Shown here piece by piece: positions 24,501 to 33,559 of a stretch of 64,000 nt of DNA (its first letter is position 1; every line of letters begins with the position of its first letter). Source of the DNA: Chalara sp. BL73. Its lineage: Eukaryota; Ascomycota; Leotiomycetes; Helotiales. The stretch covers positions 1,116,001 through 1,180,000 of the forward strand of contig CAKJVC010000012.1 of NCBI GenBank assembly GCA_918026815.1, given 5' to 3'. The position numbers were made by a program, and so were the translations under genes. The notes under the pieces are model-generated. The model was not told the DNA's origin. It made no database searches and worked only from the letters and a program-made list of their open reading frames with translations.

Positions 24501-26231
24501 GCATTCCACGAGTTATCTATTCTGCGTCGCGATTTATCTACTGCTCGACACAAGGAAATGGAATACCTACAACGTGAGGCATCTCAGAAAGAGGCTCTCC
24601 GGGGACTCAAACGCCAGGTCATTGACCTTGAGCGAAAAGCCCATGACGCAGAACTTTCCCGCATAGCTGCTGCGTCACCATCACCCTCACCTCGCTCTTC
24701 TGCTGGAGGTTCAGCTCGTAAAACGGAGCTCATCGAAATTCGAGGCCAGCTATCCACCGCCCATGAAAACTTAAAAGGTCTACGGTCTCAGCTGAAGGAT
24801 GTGGAAAAAGAAGCTGCCCGCAAAGTGAAGGCTGCCAATTTCGACCTGCGTGAAAAGTCCGAGGCTTGGGAAGCAGAGAAAGACCAGTTTGAACGCTTAT
24901 TGGATGAGGCTCTCTCCAAAAGGGACGAGTTAATATCCCAAAACAAGACTTCAGAGGCGTCCATAACCAGACTTCGTGGTAAAGTGGATCGCCTTGAGAA
25001 GGCACTCCAAGCGGAACGTCTCAACCATGGCGAAGACCGAACCATCGCAAATGAACGCCATGATCTACATGAAATGCTCCGTGAAACCCAAGTCCAAGTT
25101 GAGACTCTCCAAGTCGTCATCAAGGAACGTGAGAGCACCATCAAGACCATCAACAAAAGCTACGCCCGCCTTAACGACTATGCGGGTAAAGTGCAAGACC
25201 AGCGAAACGCGCTCCGCGCTAGAGAAGCCTCCTCAAACGAACAACTCGATAGGCTTGAACGCAAGCTTAAGGAGACGACACAAGATTGGGAAGCAGACAA
25301 ACAGTCTTTTGTCCTCCGGACCCATCGTTCAGATGAAGACTTGGCAGCCAAAGAGCAAGTCGCAACTTTGGAACGCAAGCTTCGAGAAGCAACCTTGGCA
25401 TGGGAGGCCGAAAAGCGTGCTTTGACCCGCGGCGTGCGATTCCCGAATATGTCCATGTCCTCGAACGGTGATGAAATCGAGGCATTGAGGCAAGAGGCGG
25501 CCGAGAGGGAGCATTTCCATGTCAAGTGCCAGCGCGGTCTGCAGATGCAGATTGATTGGTGGCGAGCAAAGTGTGATCGTGAGGCGATGTTTAGAGATAT
25601 GGGCGCTTATGCGAAGAAGTATATGAGGCTGCAGATTGAGATGTTTGAAGCTTGGTACGTCCTGTTTTTAGTTCCCCTTTCCTCCTTCCCTGTAATAACA
25701 TTTTCTAACGTAACAAATAGCAATAAAGCAGACCTCGCACTCCTCCGCTCAATCCCTGGTCTTAAATCCGTCCACCGCGTCAAGTCAAAACCAAAAATGA
25801 CCTTAAGGAAAGTAGGACACATGGTCCGCGCTATTGTGAGAATGAAGATGGGCGCCAAGGAATGGGCAGATAAACTGGTCCTTAAGCAAACTCTATTGAA
25901 CAAGATAGAGGAGCAAAATCAGCAGAAGCAGACCGAGGACGCAAGGACTAAGGCAGAAGCGACGATGGCAGCGATTTTGCTAGAAAGTGGGATTGAGGTT
26001 CGGGACCGCGGAGAGGTTTCGAGGTCCAATGTTGAGGCTGGAAATATAATGAGAAAGGCGGAGAAAAGGAGGGGTAGTGGGAGGGATGATAACTGGACCA
26101 AGCTCTCCAACGGGACGCAAGCAGCGTTGGCGCGGTCGGCGTCAGCAAGGAAGGCGAGTAGTGTGTTGCGGAAGAGCAGCGCGGCGTTGGCGGCGAGTAT
26201 GAGTTCGCCAGTGAATGGTACCAACGCCTAG
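21552..26231 (+). CDS. CM1/PACT coiled-coil microtubule-organising-centre protein (Mto1/ApsB or Pcp1 type)
   Basis: Exons 21552-25654 and 25721-26231 encode 1537 residues. The 66-bp intron (GTACGT...AATAG) is a multiple of three without stops, so the frame stays open through it. A centrosomin motif 1 (CM1) lies at ~180-215 (LREQENVIDKIEKENFGLKL then FLEEALRKAGPGFSE). In other fungi this motif recruits the gamma-tubulin complex. From there to ~1330 the protein is nearly continuous heptad-rich coiled coil. The C-terminal part (~1333-1430) contains a PACT-like segment (YAKKYMRLQIEMFEACNKAD ... ALLRSIPGL) typical of spindle-pole-body anchoring proteins. A basic Ser/Ala-rich tail follows. Yeast Spc110, fission yeast Pcp1/Mto1 and Aspergillus ApsB are the likely relatives. 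I cannot decide between the Pcp1 and Mto1 lines by eye. Confidence 0.88.
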   Translation: MVQPGIGLDTPRTTLGDATYLASQNLDFDISQEQSFQSPSKDNNLITQLQNARRGAVNLKTPRSRAVLGDRRNLPVGLGGGEFTPLLKSATRNSARRNGKENETPAYNKHKGLQDIPEDFSPLPQLGSSVYGRDSGNGSYMSVTPMPHIESSSTASTPMALLPRRTEGPGALQDGNQLSLREQENVIDKIEKENFGLKLKIHFLEEALRKAGPGFSEAALKENTELKVDKVTMQKELHRYRKTLAAAEKDVELFRQHMLEMQEKFRRKQFDAGQLEELERLRHDLEQKEVEVNRLKGQESRYDDLEDKIHDLEADLREKDRLLDDQDDEVEKLKDKLERQAETIRELEEASEMAQRRAIESEAESKSSEELVEAKEMIEELERDLERLKHVAEDAKEECEEAVKEKQRAQSDLEDAREERQAALEEKERAQADLDELQDEMANKSITTKGLSRQIEEKANRLQDELEALREKYKSLEEEHAGKIREVKKLQEKIEDMEQDAEVREQKLKDKFDITENDKKVAVRERADLSRKLDALQKDLQQREDEKNLLQVRHDALTSESAGLQRDLSRCLATIEDLEEKLDYEKTSALTNERDVRDQYKTEIDRLTEEIEDLQAELREKERLHDQEADKWSSQQRILASQRDDADEKAAGLQRTIDKLQEAEGSLSSKETKLKQALQSEEQRHAGQEAILSRQINELNDDIQACNTALDKARADLSNVREELRLSQREQKSLVEKIEALEDEVEILQTSLDDETDRSNQEISAVNKEADSLRTQIQALSQDLLKSESDVADARAEIKALEGDFRAGEGSYDELHSKLRDVEGKLTQTREEKQNAKVQLAAITLELNSLRRTKADIEAERDELHSQLQAMKHQEEETFRLDQERVDLRTAKLKLENEICRLREEAKAAVSASRTLEKELEEELERASVQETRLNTEVQDLQRILRGSSEKKELAAARKMIQQLEARVRELESQTTALDDPTDAFHELSILRRDLSTARHKEMEYLQREASQKEALRGLKRQVIDLERKAHDAELSRIAAASPSPSPRSSAGGSARKTELIEIRGQLSTAHENLKGLRSQLKDVEKEAARKVKAANFDLREKSEAWEAEKDQFERLLDEALSKRDELISQNKTSEASITRLRGKVDRLEKALQAERLNHGEDRTIANERHDLHEMLRETQVQVETLQVVIKERESTIKTINKSYARLNDYAGKVQDQRNALRAREASSNEQLDRLERKLKETTQDWEADKQSFVLRTHRSDEDLAAKEQVATLERKLREATLAWEAEKRALTRGVRFPNMSMSSNGDEIEALRQEAAEREHFHVKCQRGLQMQIDWWRAKCDREAMFRDMGAYAKKYMRLQIEMFEAWYVLFLVPLSSFPVITFSNVTNSNKADLALLRSIPGLKSVHRVKSKPKMTLRKVGHMVRAIVRMKMGAKEWADKLVLKQTLLNKIEEQNQQKQTEDARTKAEATMAAILLESGIEVRDRGEVSRSNVEAGNIMRKAEKRRGSGRDDNWTKLSNGTQAALARSASARKASSVLRKSSAALAASMSSPVNGTNA

Positions 26232-26900
26232 AGGATCAACTAAGGTAGTGGCGAAGAAAAATTGTGTCTAATTCTAGCTTATTCATGGAGGGATAGGAGT
26301 TGGATCGTTGGATCTGGTGTTTGGGCTGCATCAACATCAACGGAGTGTTTGGTGATACGGTGTTTGGTTTATTGTGTAGTCAGCGTTTGCTGAATAGAAC
26401 CATGGAACGCATTTCTCAAATAGCTCTTTGAATATCCATAGGGTGGTGAAACTCAACGTTAATTAATTGTCATCACAATCAAATGTGGGACAATGGCTGA
26501 ATCTAACCTGTCCCTATCTAGTTGAAAAGATCATGGGGTACAACCATCGACTCACCTCATAAGGGTTATTTCTGACCCCAACCATACACTCCAAAGGCAG
26601 ATAGCCTGAGGGTCATCTCTTCTCTGATAATGGTGTATTGTCTGACATGGCAGACATTCTAAGTCGGTTTTGTAATACGTAGAGCAGCCCTCTTAAATTT
26701 TAAAGCTGGTCAACTTATCATGAACAGAGGATTGGTATCATGAAACTCATTGATCGATTATTTATCGAAAAAATATGTAAAGGGCCTTGCACAATGTACC
26801 CGAAAAATCCATGCCTTAATGATCCATGCCATCCTGTCCTAAACGAGAAAGGCCCATCTGATTATCCCTTTTTGGCCCCCATATCCCAAGGCAGATTTAT
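26232..26900. other. Intergenic region between converging genes
   Basis: The 3' flanks of the MTOC gene and the metacaspase gene face each other here. I see no gene or repeat. Confidence 0.5.
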
Positions 26901-28904
26901 TTACATAACAAAGAGGAGATTTGTATCTAGCGGAGCCTGTTAGTAGACCATCAGATGTAGGGTTGTGTATGCTGCAAGCTTAGGAGGGTGGACTTACTCA
27001 AAGGGTGACTGCAACTAAGCTGTGGCTTCTGCGTATACTTAGTTTGAAGCTCGTCCCGAATGCTATTAAGCAACTGGACATAGCTTTGTTGTGGGTTTTT
27101 CTTCATGGCTGTTATGAATGCCCATGACATAGCACCCGTAGCTTGGGCAGCGATAGTAGCATCAGCCCTGTGAAATTGACGTCAGTACCATTCATTAGCT
27201 AGGAGGATAAGCTCAGAGCTGAGATTCGACGTGTGGGGATTGTGCGGGAAGGTTAGGGACTAGACTACACCATATCATTGGGACGTCGACCCTAAAGCAC
27301 TTGCTACTGCTGCAACTGTTGCTGGGTCAATCGACCCAACGTGACTCGCGGCTCTAGGCCAATATTCCAGCCGTACTTCGGTAGTGGAATTGGCTTAGAG
27401 CATTAAAAAAAAACAAAATACTGATCTTATATACTTGAAATCACCATCGGAATATCCCGAATTCAGGGACTTGCCCGTAACCTTAAACATCTCCCAACGC
27501 CACGCTAATAAAATCAAAGCCGCTCCCACTTTTATCTACAGGCCAAATACAGCCAGAGCTTATTATATATTACAAGATTTCATGGATATGGTTGAAACGG
27601 TACTGGAAAATTCGGGTATACTAACGAGGTCTGATCATCTTTGCTTCCTGACCACATGATAACATCTGCCCGCGATGTCTTAGTGGCCATTGTCTTATTA
27701 TAGGCATCGTCCCCGGTGGTTGCTTTTTTGAAGAAGCCAAAGAGTTCGCTTGCAACACCACCGAGATTGCCTTGGCTGTAATTTGAAATAACGCCGAGCA
27801 GGCCTTGTCCAGCCTCTTTGGCGAGATTTGGCTCCTTGAGGATGCCTTGTGTAGAGTAGATATATGGCAGATCGAGAGCGGTCCCAGAGTGACATGAATC
27901 GAAGATCGCAGTTAATCGCACACCTGGCTGCAGTGGTGTGACCATAATCCTGTGCATTTCGTCGTCGACAATGTGCCCAACCTGCCGGAAGTCCACAGGA
28001 TAAATAACTTCATCGTAGCCATCTGGCTCGTCGCCATCCAGATCCTTGGTTTGACCACCATGCCCTGTGGAACGTTAGCTGATTTCTATAACTGTCGTGA
28101 TCCTACCCACCAGAGTAGTGGAAAAAGAGCGAATCGTTTGGTCGAGCGTCCTTCACTAGCCAGTGCATGGCCCGGAGGATATTCTGCTTTGTAGGTTGAC
28201 TCATTGGGTTTTGCTGGTCGTCTGTGAGGATGACCATGTCATCTCGCTGATATCCAAAATTCTCATGCAAGAATGCTGACATATTTTTGACATCATTTAT
28301 ACAGCCTCGTAATTGTCCTCGTTGCCCAAAATAGTTGATTCCTATCAGCAGCGCCTTCCGCCGCCCTGTGCAGTTTGAATATTGGAACGCGTAGCCCTGT
28401 GGTGCGCCAGAGCCAAAGTTTTGTGGTGTGGATGGAGGAGGAGGAGGAGCATTGGGGTTGCCATTTACATAGCCATTGGAGTTCACGGAGGGTATGCCTG
28501 TATCATTAACCTCAGTCACAGAAATCCAGTGAGTGTGCTCTCTACATACCAGGTCTGCCATATTGTGATTGGTTAGGGGGTACACCGTTGTAACCTCCAT
28601 ATTGTTGCGGAGGGGGCTAGTTCTAAAGTGAGCAAAATACCTGACATCTGCTGAAGAGCGGGGTAATACGTGGGAGTATCCGTAAGGCTGTTGCGGAGCA
28701 GGAGGTTGGTGGTAGCCATAACCACCAGGCGGCGGCGGCGGACCGTAATTGTGGTTTTGGGGTCTGCGAGATATTAGCGTTGAACCTGCAGCAACGAAGC
28801 CTCGAGTCATACGGGGAGTAAAAGTTTGATTGAGATGTTGGGTAGGAATGTTGCGGAGGAGCCCCATATCCGCCATTGTATCCTGAGCCCGGGTATCCTG
28901 ACAT
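26901..28904 (-). CDS. Type I metacaspase
   Basis: Seven exons give 424 residues: 28904-28813, 28763-28670, 28616-28550, 28497-28111, 28064-27626, 27167-26998 and 26926-26901. The first three short exons form a Pro/Gln/Gly/Tyr-rich prodomain ([14 protein letters not shown] ... [10 protein letters not shown]). The caspase-like p20 region starts near [15 protein letters not shown]. The catalytic pair is His215 in HYSGHGG, which is restored exactly by splicing intron 4, and Cys271 in FDSCHSG. The p10 part ends with [10 protein letters not shown] ... [10 protein letters not shown] and the terminal TNLLFVM. Metacaspases cleave after Arg/Lys, need calcium, and act in stress survival, protein-aggregate clearance and cell death. 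Intron 5 is 458 bp and carries a strong hairpin, while the others are 46-71 bp. The last exon codes for only eight whole residues, so annotation pipelines may miss it. Confidence 0.93.
27351..27401. repeat. Imperfect inverted repeat inside metacaspase intron 5
   Basis: The 51-bp stretch starts GCTCTAGGCCAATATTCCAG and ends TGGAATTGGCTTAGAGC. The two arms pair over about 18 bases with one mismatch and one bulge, around an ~11-nt loop. An A-run (nine A) follows directly. A second small palindrome (TGGGTCAATCGACCCA) lies 15 bp away. It could be the remnant of a small inverted-repeat element or a structured intron segment. Confidence 0.75.
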
Positions 28905-31056
28905 GCTTTCTAGATAATGTGGCAGCGAGCAGGTGCTAATAGCAGTAGTTGTGCTGAGTTTCGGCTAGACGCCGAGGGGCGCTCTCCGAAGGTTGTTGTT
29001 GGTTCTCGGCGAGGCTCTGATATGATTGTTGACTCTTTTTGCCAGGAGGCCGTACCTTGAGCTGGGAGATCAACACGATCTTATATACTCGAACTGCCTC
29101 TCAGTCTCGGAGCAACGTGGAGCACGAAAAAAAGAGGGTATATAAGCTAGACCAGGGGAGAGCGTGATGCAAGGGAAGCTGCGCGTGAATAGAGTCCGAG
29201 TAAGGTAAGCGGCAAGCGGTCAGCGTACGTGGTGTGGCTCGGTTGAATTCCCAGAAAGGTAGGGCTGAAGTTTCTGAAAGCAGAGATGATGTACCTCATG
29301 CAATCACCAAGTGGGTTTTTCTGGAGAAACTTGGTGTTGTTTTAGGACAGGAGGAGAGGAAGAGGCGCTGGGCAGTGAGGTTGAGGTCTGAATTGGCGGG
29401 CGGGTGTTAGCTGCTTACACAGCCCATTCAGGCATAGCGCTCAAATCCGATGTGCTCGCTTAGGGGCACTCATTCTCGAGTGAACCAATCACAGGCTCGG
29501 ACCTTGGACGGATTTTACTCTGACCACGTTTTATCCCTGTGTCTATCCTTACTGTTTATCCACCACCACCACTACTTATTTTCTTCTCGAACTGAGCCAG
29601 AGCCACCTGCACCTCTACCACTACTGCGGCCACTATCTCCTGCACCTGGTTCAAGCGTCACTCCCCCTTGTCACTTGCGACAAAAAACGAAGCACAGGCC
29701 AGAGGGCCAGACCTCCCATGAACCACTAGATGTGTTCTCGGCGCCTGCTACTCCTCACCTCCATGCATGTACAATAACACATATACTTTTCAAAGTAAAC
29801 CCCTACGCTGGCTATAGCCGCCAGTCCTCAGCTTTGTCATTATACTGTATGTGCTTTTGACCGCCGTTCATCGTGCAGCTACTGACCCAATGCTTTGGGA
29901 CTTGCAACTCAAAGCGGCATTGTGACATTCATCAAAAACAGTCGCTCAGTTACTAACCACTTATCCAACCATTATCGAACGATTTTTCAAACTAGTTTAG
30001 CACCCTCGTAAAGAATCAAAGTCTATCATGGCCCAGCATTTGCCGGCTTTGCTCACTAGTCGACGCGACACAAACCAGATCCAAGCGCAATTACCCGTAC
30101 ACCCTTCCCAAACTCACCATCGGGTTCACCGTAGTAAACCCGTTCAAGATGTCGTTGAGCTCGTTATTGAGAAGGGGCTTAGAAAGTGTAATCCAATGCC
30201 ACATAAACACATCTGTGACGATGATGATGATCAGCCCGTCACACATACATACGAAAGCCACCCGTTTGGGGAAGCTTGGCTTATCCAGCCCTAAGCCTCG
30301 CATCACGAAGGGAACAAAGTTACGGGATATTTGGTGCCAGGGCTATGGATACAGATTTCAAATATTGCATTCTTGGTGGAATAGAGATGGAGGAATTGGC
30401 TAGTCCAGACACCCAATCTGCTTTATCTCAGTCCGATAAGTGGCGTTTCTCGGGTTAGCAGGCGGATTACAATCTCCTGCTGCAGCAAAGATATTGAGAC
30501 TATACTGCGAGGACGAATCCGAATTCTGCAATTTCGAGGTTATCGTGATAGAGCGAATGAGATGGTCCCAAGGTTCAATTATGGCTGCACTTGAAACATC
30601 CGCAGTCCTGGACTCTTTGCATGTAATGGGCCAAAAGCAGTCAAGGTGCTCCCTAGAGGCCGGAGCGTCCGATTGTGCGCGCTCCGTCGCAAGCCACAAT
30701 CTGCGATATGGCGGGGACAAGACACATTGTATGGCTTCGCTAAATCTGAATAGCGGGTAATAAACATGGTTTAGTCATCCATTGTTAGTCCCACATCTCG
30801 CTTAAGGAAGTTTCTACCAACTACACAACATCACTTTTAACCACCACCGCAACAACAACCACTTTGGAATATACCCGGAAAGCTTCCGTTACTAAGCTAA
30901 TGAATACAATATACTATATGATGTCAACAATCCCGTGACTTGTAATAGAGGCTCACCGCTAACGCGTTATTGGCGCTGACATTAACAGCAAGGCTCCCTT
31001 ACCAGCTCAATCTAACAGTCGTTTCTGCCATTTTACAGTAGTGCCTGCATACATTC

Positions 31057-31079
31057 TACCACCACCACCACCACCACCA
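31057..31079. repeat. (ACC)n microsatellite
   Basis: About seven to eight uninterrupted ACC trinucleotides lie in the gene-poor region. Confidence 0.9.
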
Positions 31080-32909
31080 ACTCAATGCTATCTCACACGC
31101 TGCTTTTACTGCTCCGGTTCCTGAGCTCAAAATTACCACCCGATAAGTGCCTCAGTGCTTCAGTGCTGCCGTGTCGCGGCAACGATCTTGGCACTCTCGA
31201 ATAACCACGAGTAACATTTCGAAAACAAGTGGAAAACAACGTCGGTAGGCCGATGTCCTGTGGCTGTTCAGCCTTGAATGGCAGCCACGAAGTTGTACCT
31301 TCGTTCCCTATCTAGCTTCATCTTCATGGACAAGACGGCCCGACACTAGCCTCACATCTTTATCTTGAAGTCCATCATTTTGCAGCTCATTCTTCCGCAT
31401 CCAACCAAGTTCTTGGGATTGGTGCCACGAGATCTTCTATGCAGTCATCACAGATCTATTCACACCGAATCTATGCAGAAGCTGTGGCTATGCTTACTAT
31501 CGTGTGGCTTTCGTTATACATGAATCTCCATTATGAGGCTGTTCCGCTGTCGCCGTCCCTTCAGCTCACCATCGAAACCCCAATTTTGCGGATGTGACCA
31601 CACCATGGTGACCTGTGGCTCAAGCGCACAGATCATCCAGCAATCTTGGTTCTTGTAGTCTTACATGTTGCATGTAAGTAGGGTCGTCCTCCCGTAATAG
31701 CTTCCAATCAATCCATCAATTGTCGTTATGGCGCATTTATGCTTAATTCCAGCTCCAGCTCTAGTTAAGCAGAGTAAAGGCACGCACTAGATCTCCACGT
31801 TTTGCCCATGTTTCTCCACAGAGTAAATTTACCGTTTATTTTATACTGCTGTAAGATAACGTTACCTGTCAGACTCGCTCCTACTCCGCTCTTTCTCGTT
31901 TATCAAGCGCCGGAAACACTATTTTTCTGCTTATATAGCCAAGCAGGAAGCTAAGATGACTAAATAGACCTCCTGCCAAGTATACAAGTAGCGGCTTTAG
32001 TCGTTTTCCAAGCAAGTTTACATAAGTAACCCTGGCATTCACCGTTGTAGCAATCTCAGCCCTACCATTGCATATGTGTTGACACCCCTGACAATATTTG
32101 GCCACATCGGCTGGAAATATCCCGAGTGCCATACGAAGTACTACCGGCATGAGTAAGCATACATATTCTTCCTTGGATTTTCACCATGCATGAATGTTCA
32201 AGTGTCCACTGTTGGACCCTAAAATTACGATTTACGCTCCATCGTTGATCTATGGTCCCTGTCTTCGCAATGTTGAGATACATTCTTCCACTATTATATT
32301 GGTCGCCGACCTCGGTCGCTCATCATGTCAATCGCGCACTGCTTTTGTTTCGATTTTTGCTTACGATTTTTTTTCCTACTGAGATTAAATGATGCGGTAA
32401 ACTTTCCTTGTCTGTGTCTCAACTTCAGGATATGATCTTCTCATTCAAGATGCAGCTCCGTTCCCGGCGTCGATTCAAGACGTGACTGAGCAGTCTTTGG
32501 TTCGTTCTCTGCGGTATCGCAAGAAATATCAGAAACAAGTCCTGCAGTAGCAACGGCGCGTATTCGTAGAAAACCTTAACCCCACAATCCTCTCTTTTTA
32601 TCTTATTCAAATCAGCATTCTATATCACATGTTCTAGCTACGCGATCTTCCACGAGTCATCATTAGACTCAAAGTCTATAAAAGCAAAGAGTAGTTATCA
32701 GTGCAGCAAACACTTCACGGTTATCTCTAAAAAAGACGGCCGCCACTGCAATATTTCTCTCTAAGAAGTCCACAAAGTACGGGAAGATATCTCTGAAGAA
32801 ACACAACATATAGACAAGCAATCCATATTTCTTTCTATATGCTTGACGAGCACTGAATATTCACGTGTCCTTATTTTGCCTATCCAGAAACGACCCAGAG
32901 AGGTCTGTT

Positions 32910-32935
32910 CCCCCCCTCCCCCCCCCCCCCCCCCC
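32910..32935. repeat. Poly-C homopolymer tract
   Basis: Seven C, one T, then eighteen C. The minus strand is a G-run able to form quadruplex-like structures. Its length may be imprecise because such runs are error-prone in sequencing. Confidence 0.85.
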
Positions 32936-33559
32936 GTTACCCTCAGCGTATCCGGACCGTAGCTTATGCACTGACCCGTAAAAACGACGTCAGTCTTCTC
33001 CAGCGTGAAATGCGAGACTCCGTGCATGGTTATGAGTAAAACGTGATACCGAAGCCGCCCCTGCTGCTTTACTGGCTGTGGTTGACAGATTGGTAGGGCT
33101 GGTGCAGCTATGGATCCCCTTGTGTGCCCTACCTTTTGCACCTCGAATGACCTTGTGGAGATGAATCTCTAATAGCATTGCTGGCGTTACGAGATCTTTC
33201 ACGTCTGAGATGCCTTATTACTGACTGTCCCGAAAGCCTTGTTTATGCCATTTAACCAGGATGAAGACAAAGGCGAGCGCAAAGATTGTTGCTGCAACGG
33301 GCGACGTGCTTAGCCAATCGAAGTGAAGCGGGTTGGCGCTTGAGAAATGACATGGGAAATAGATTCTATAAACAGCATAGCATACCTAGAACAGAAGGCT
33401 TGATCCTGTCAATTTTCTCATCTAATTTTGACTGTCTTTCGTGATCTCTCATATGCGCCACCGCCATCCAAGCAGCAGTGTCATGCCAGCTCTGTATTCT
33501 CACTCTGCGTTGAGCCTCTAAACTAACAAATCTCCATATCCTGCTCTCTCACTTCGCCT

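Larger units (their letters stand above)
28905..33559. other. Gene-poor region, ~4.65 kb
   Basis: This is the longest stretch without a supported gene. It starts with the metacaspase promoter; TATATAAG-type sequences occur on the minus strand near 29087 and 29138. It contains a (ACC)n run at 31057-31079 and a C-homopolymer at 32910-32935. Open frames are all short (136 codons or fewer), of low complexity or overlapping, and without domains or conserved-looking splice junctions. A non-coding transcript cannot be excluded. Confidence 0.5.

Noticed and set aside
27200..27290. tRNA-like A and B box resemblance (GGTGTAGTCTAGT and GTCGAATCTC, minus strand) in the metacaspase intron
   Set aside because: I could not fold a cloverleaf or find an acceptor stem, so a tRNA or tRNA-derived SINE is not supported.
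29450..29860. 136-codon open frame
   Set aside because: It is low-complexity His/Pro/Ser sequence created by CCA and CT repeats.
30028..30294. 88-codon open frame with a good start context
   Set aside because: Its composition looks non-coding, the opposite strand is also open, and there is no domain or splice support.
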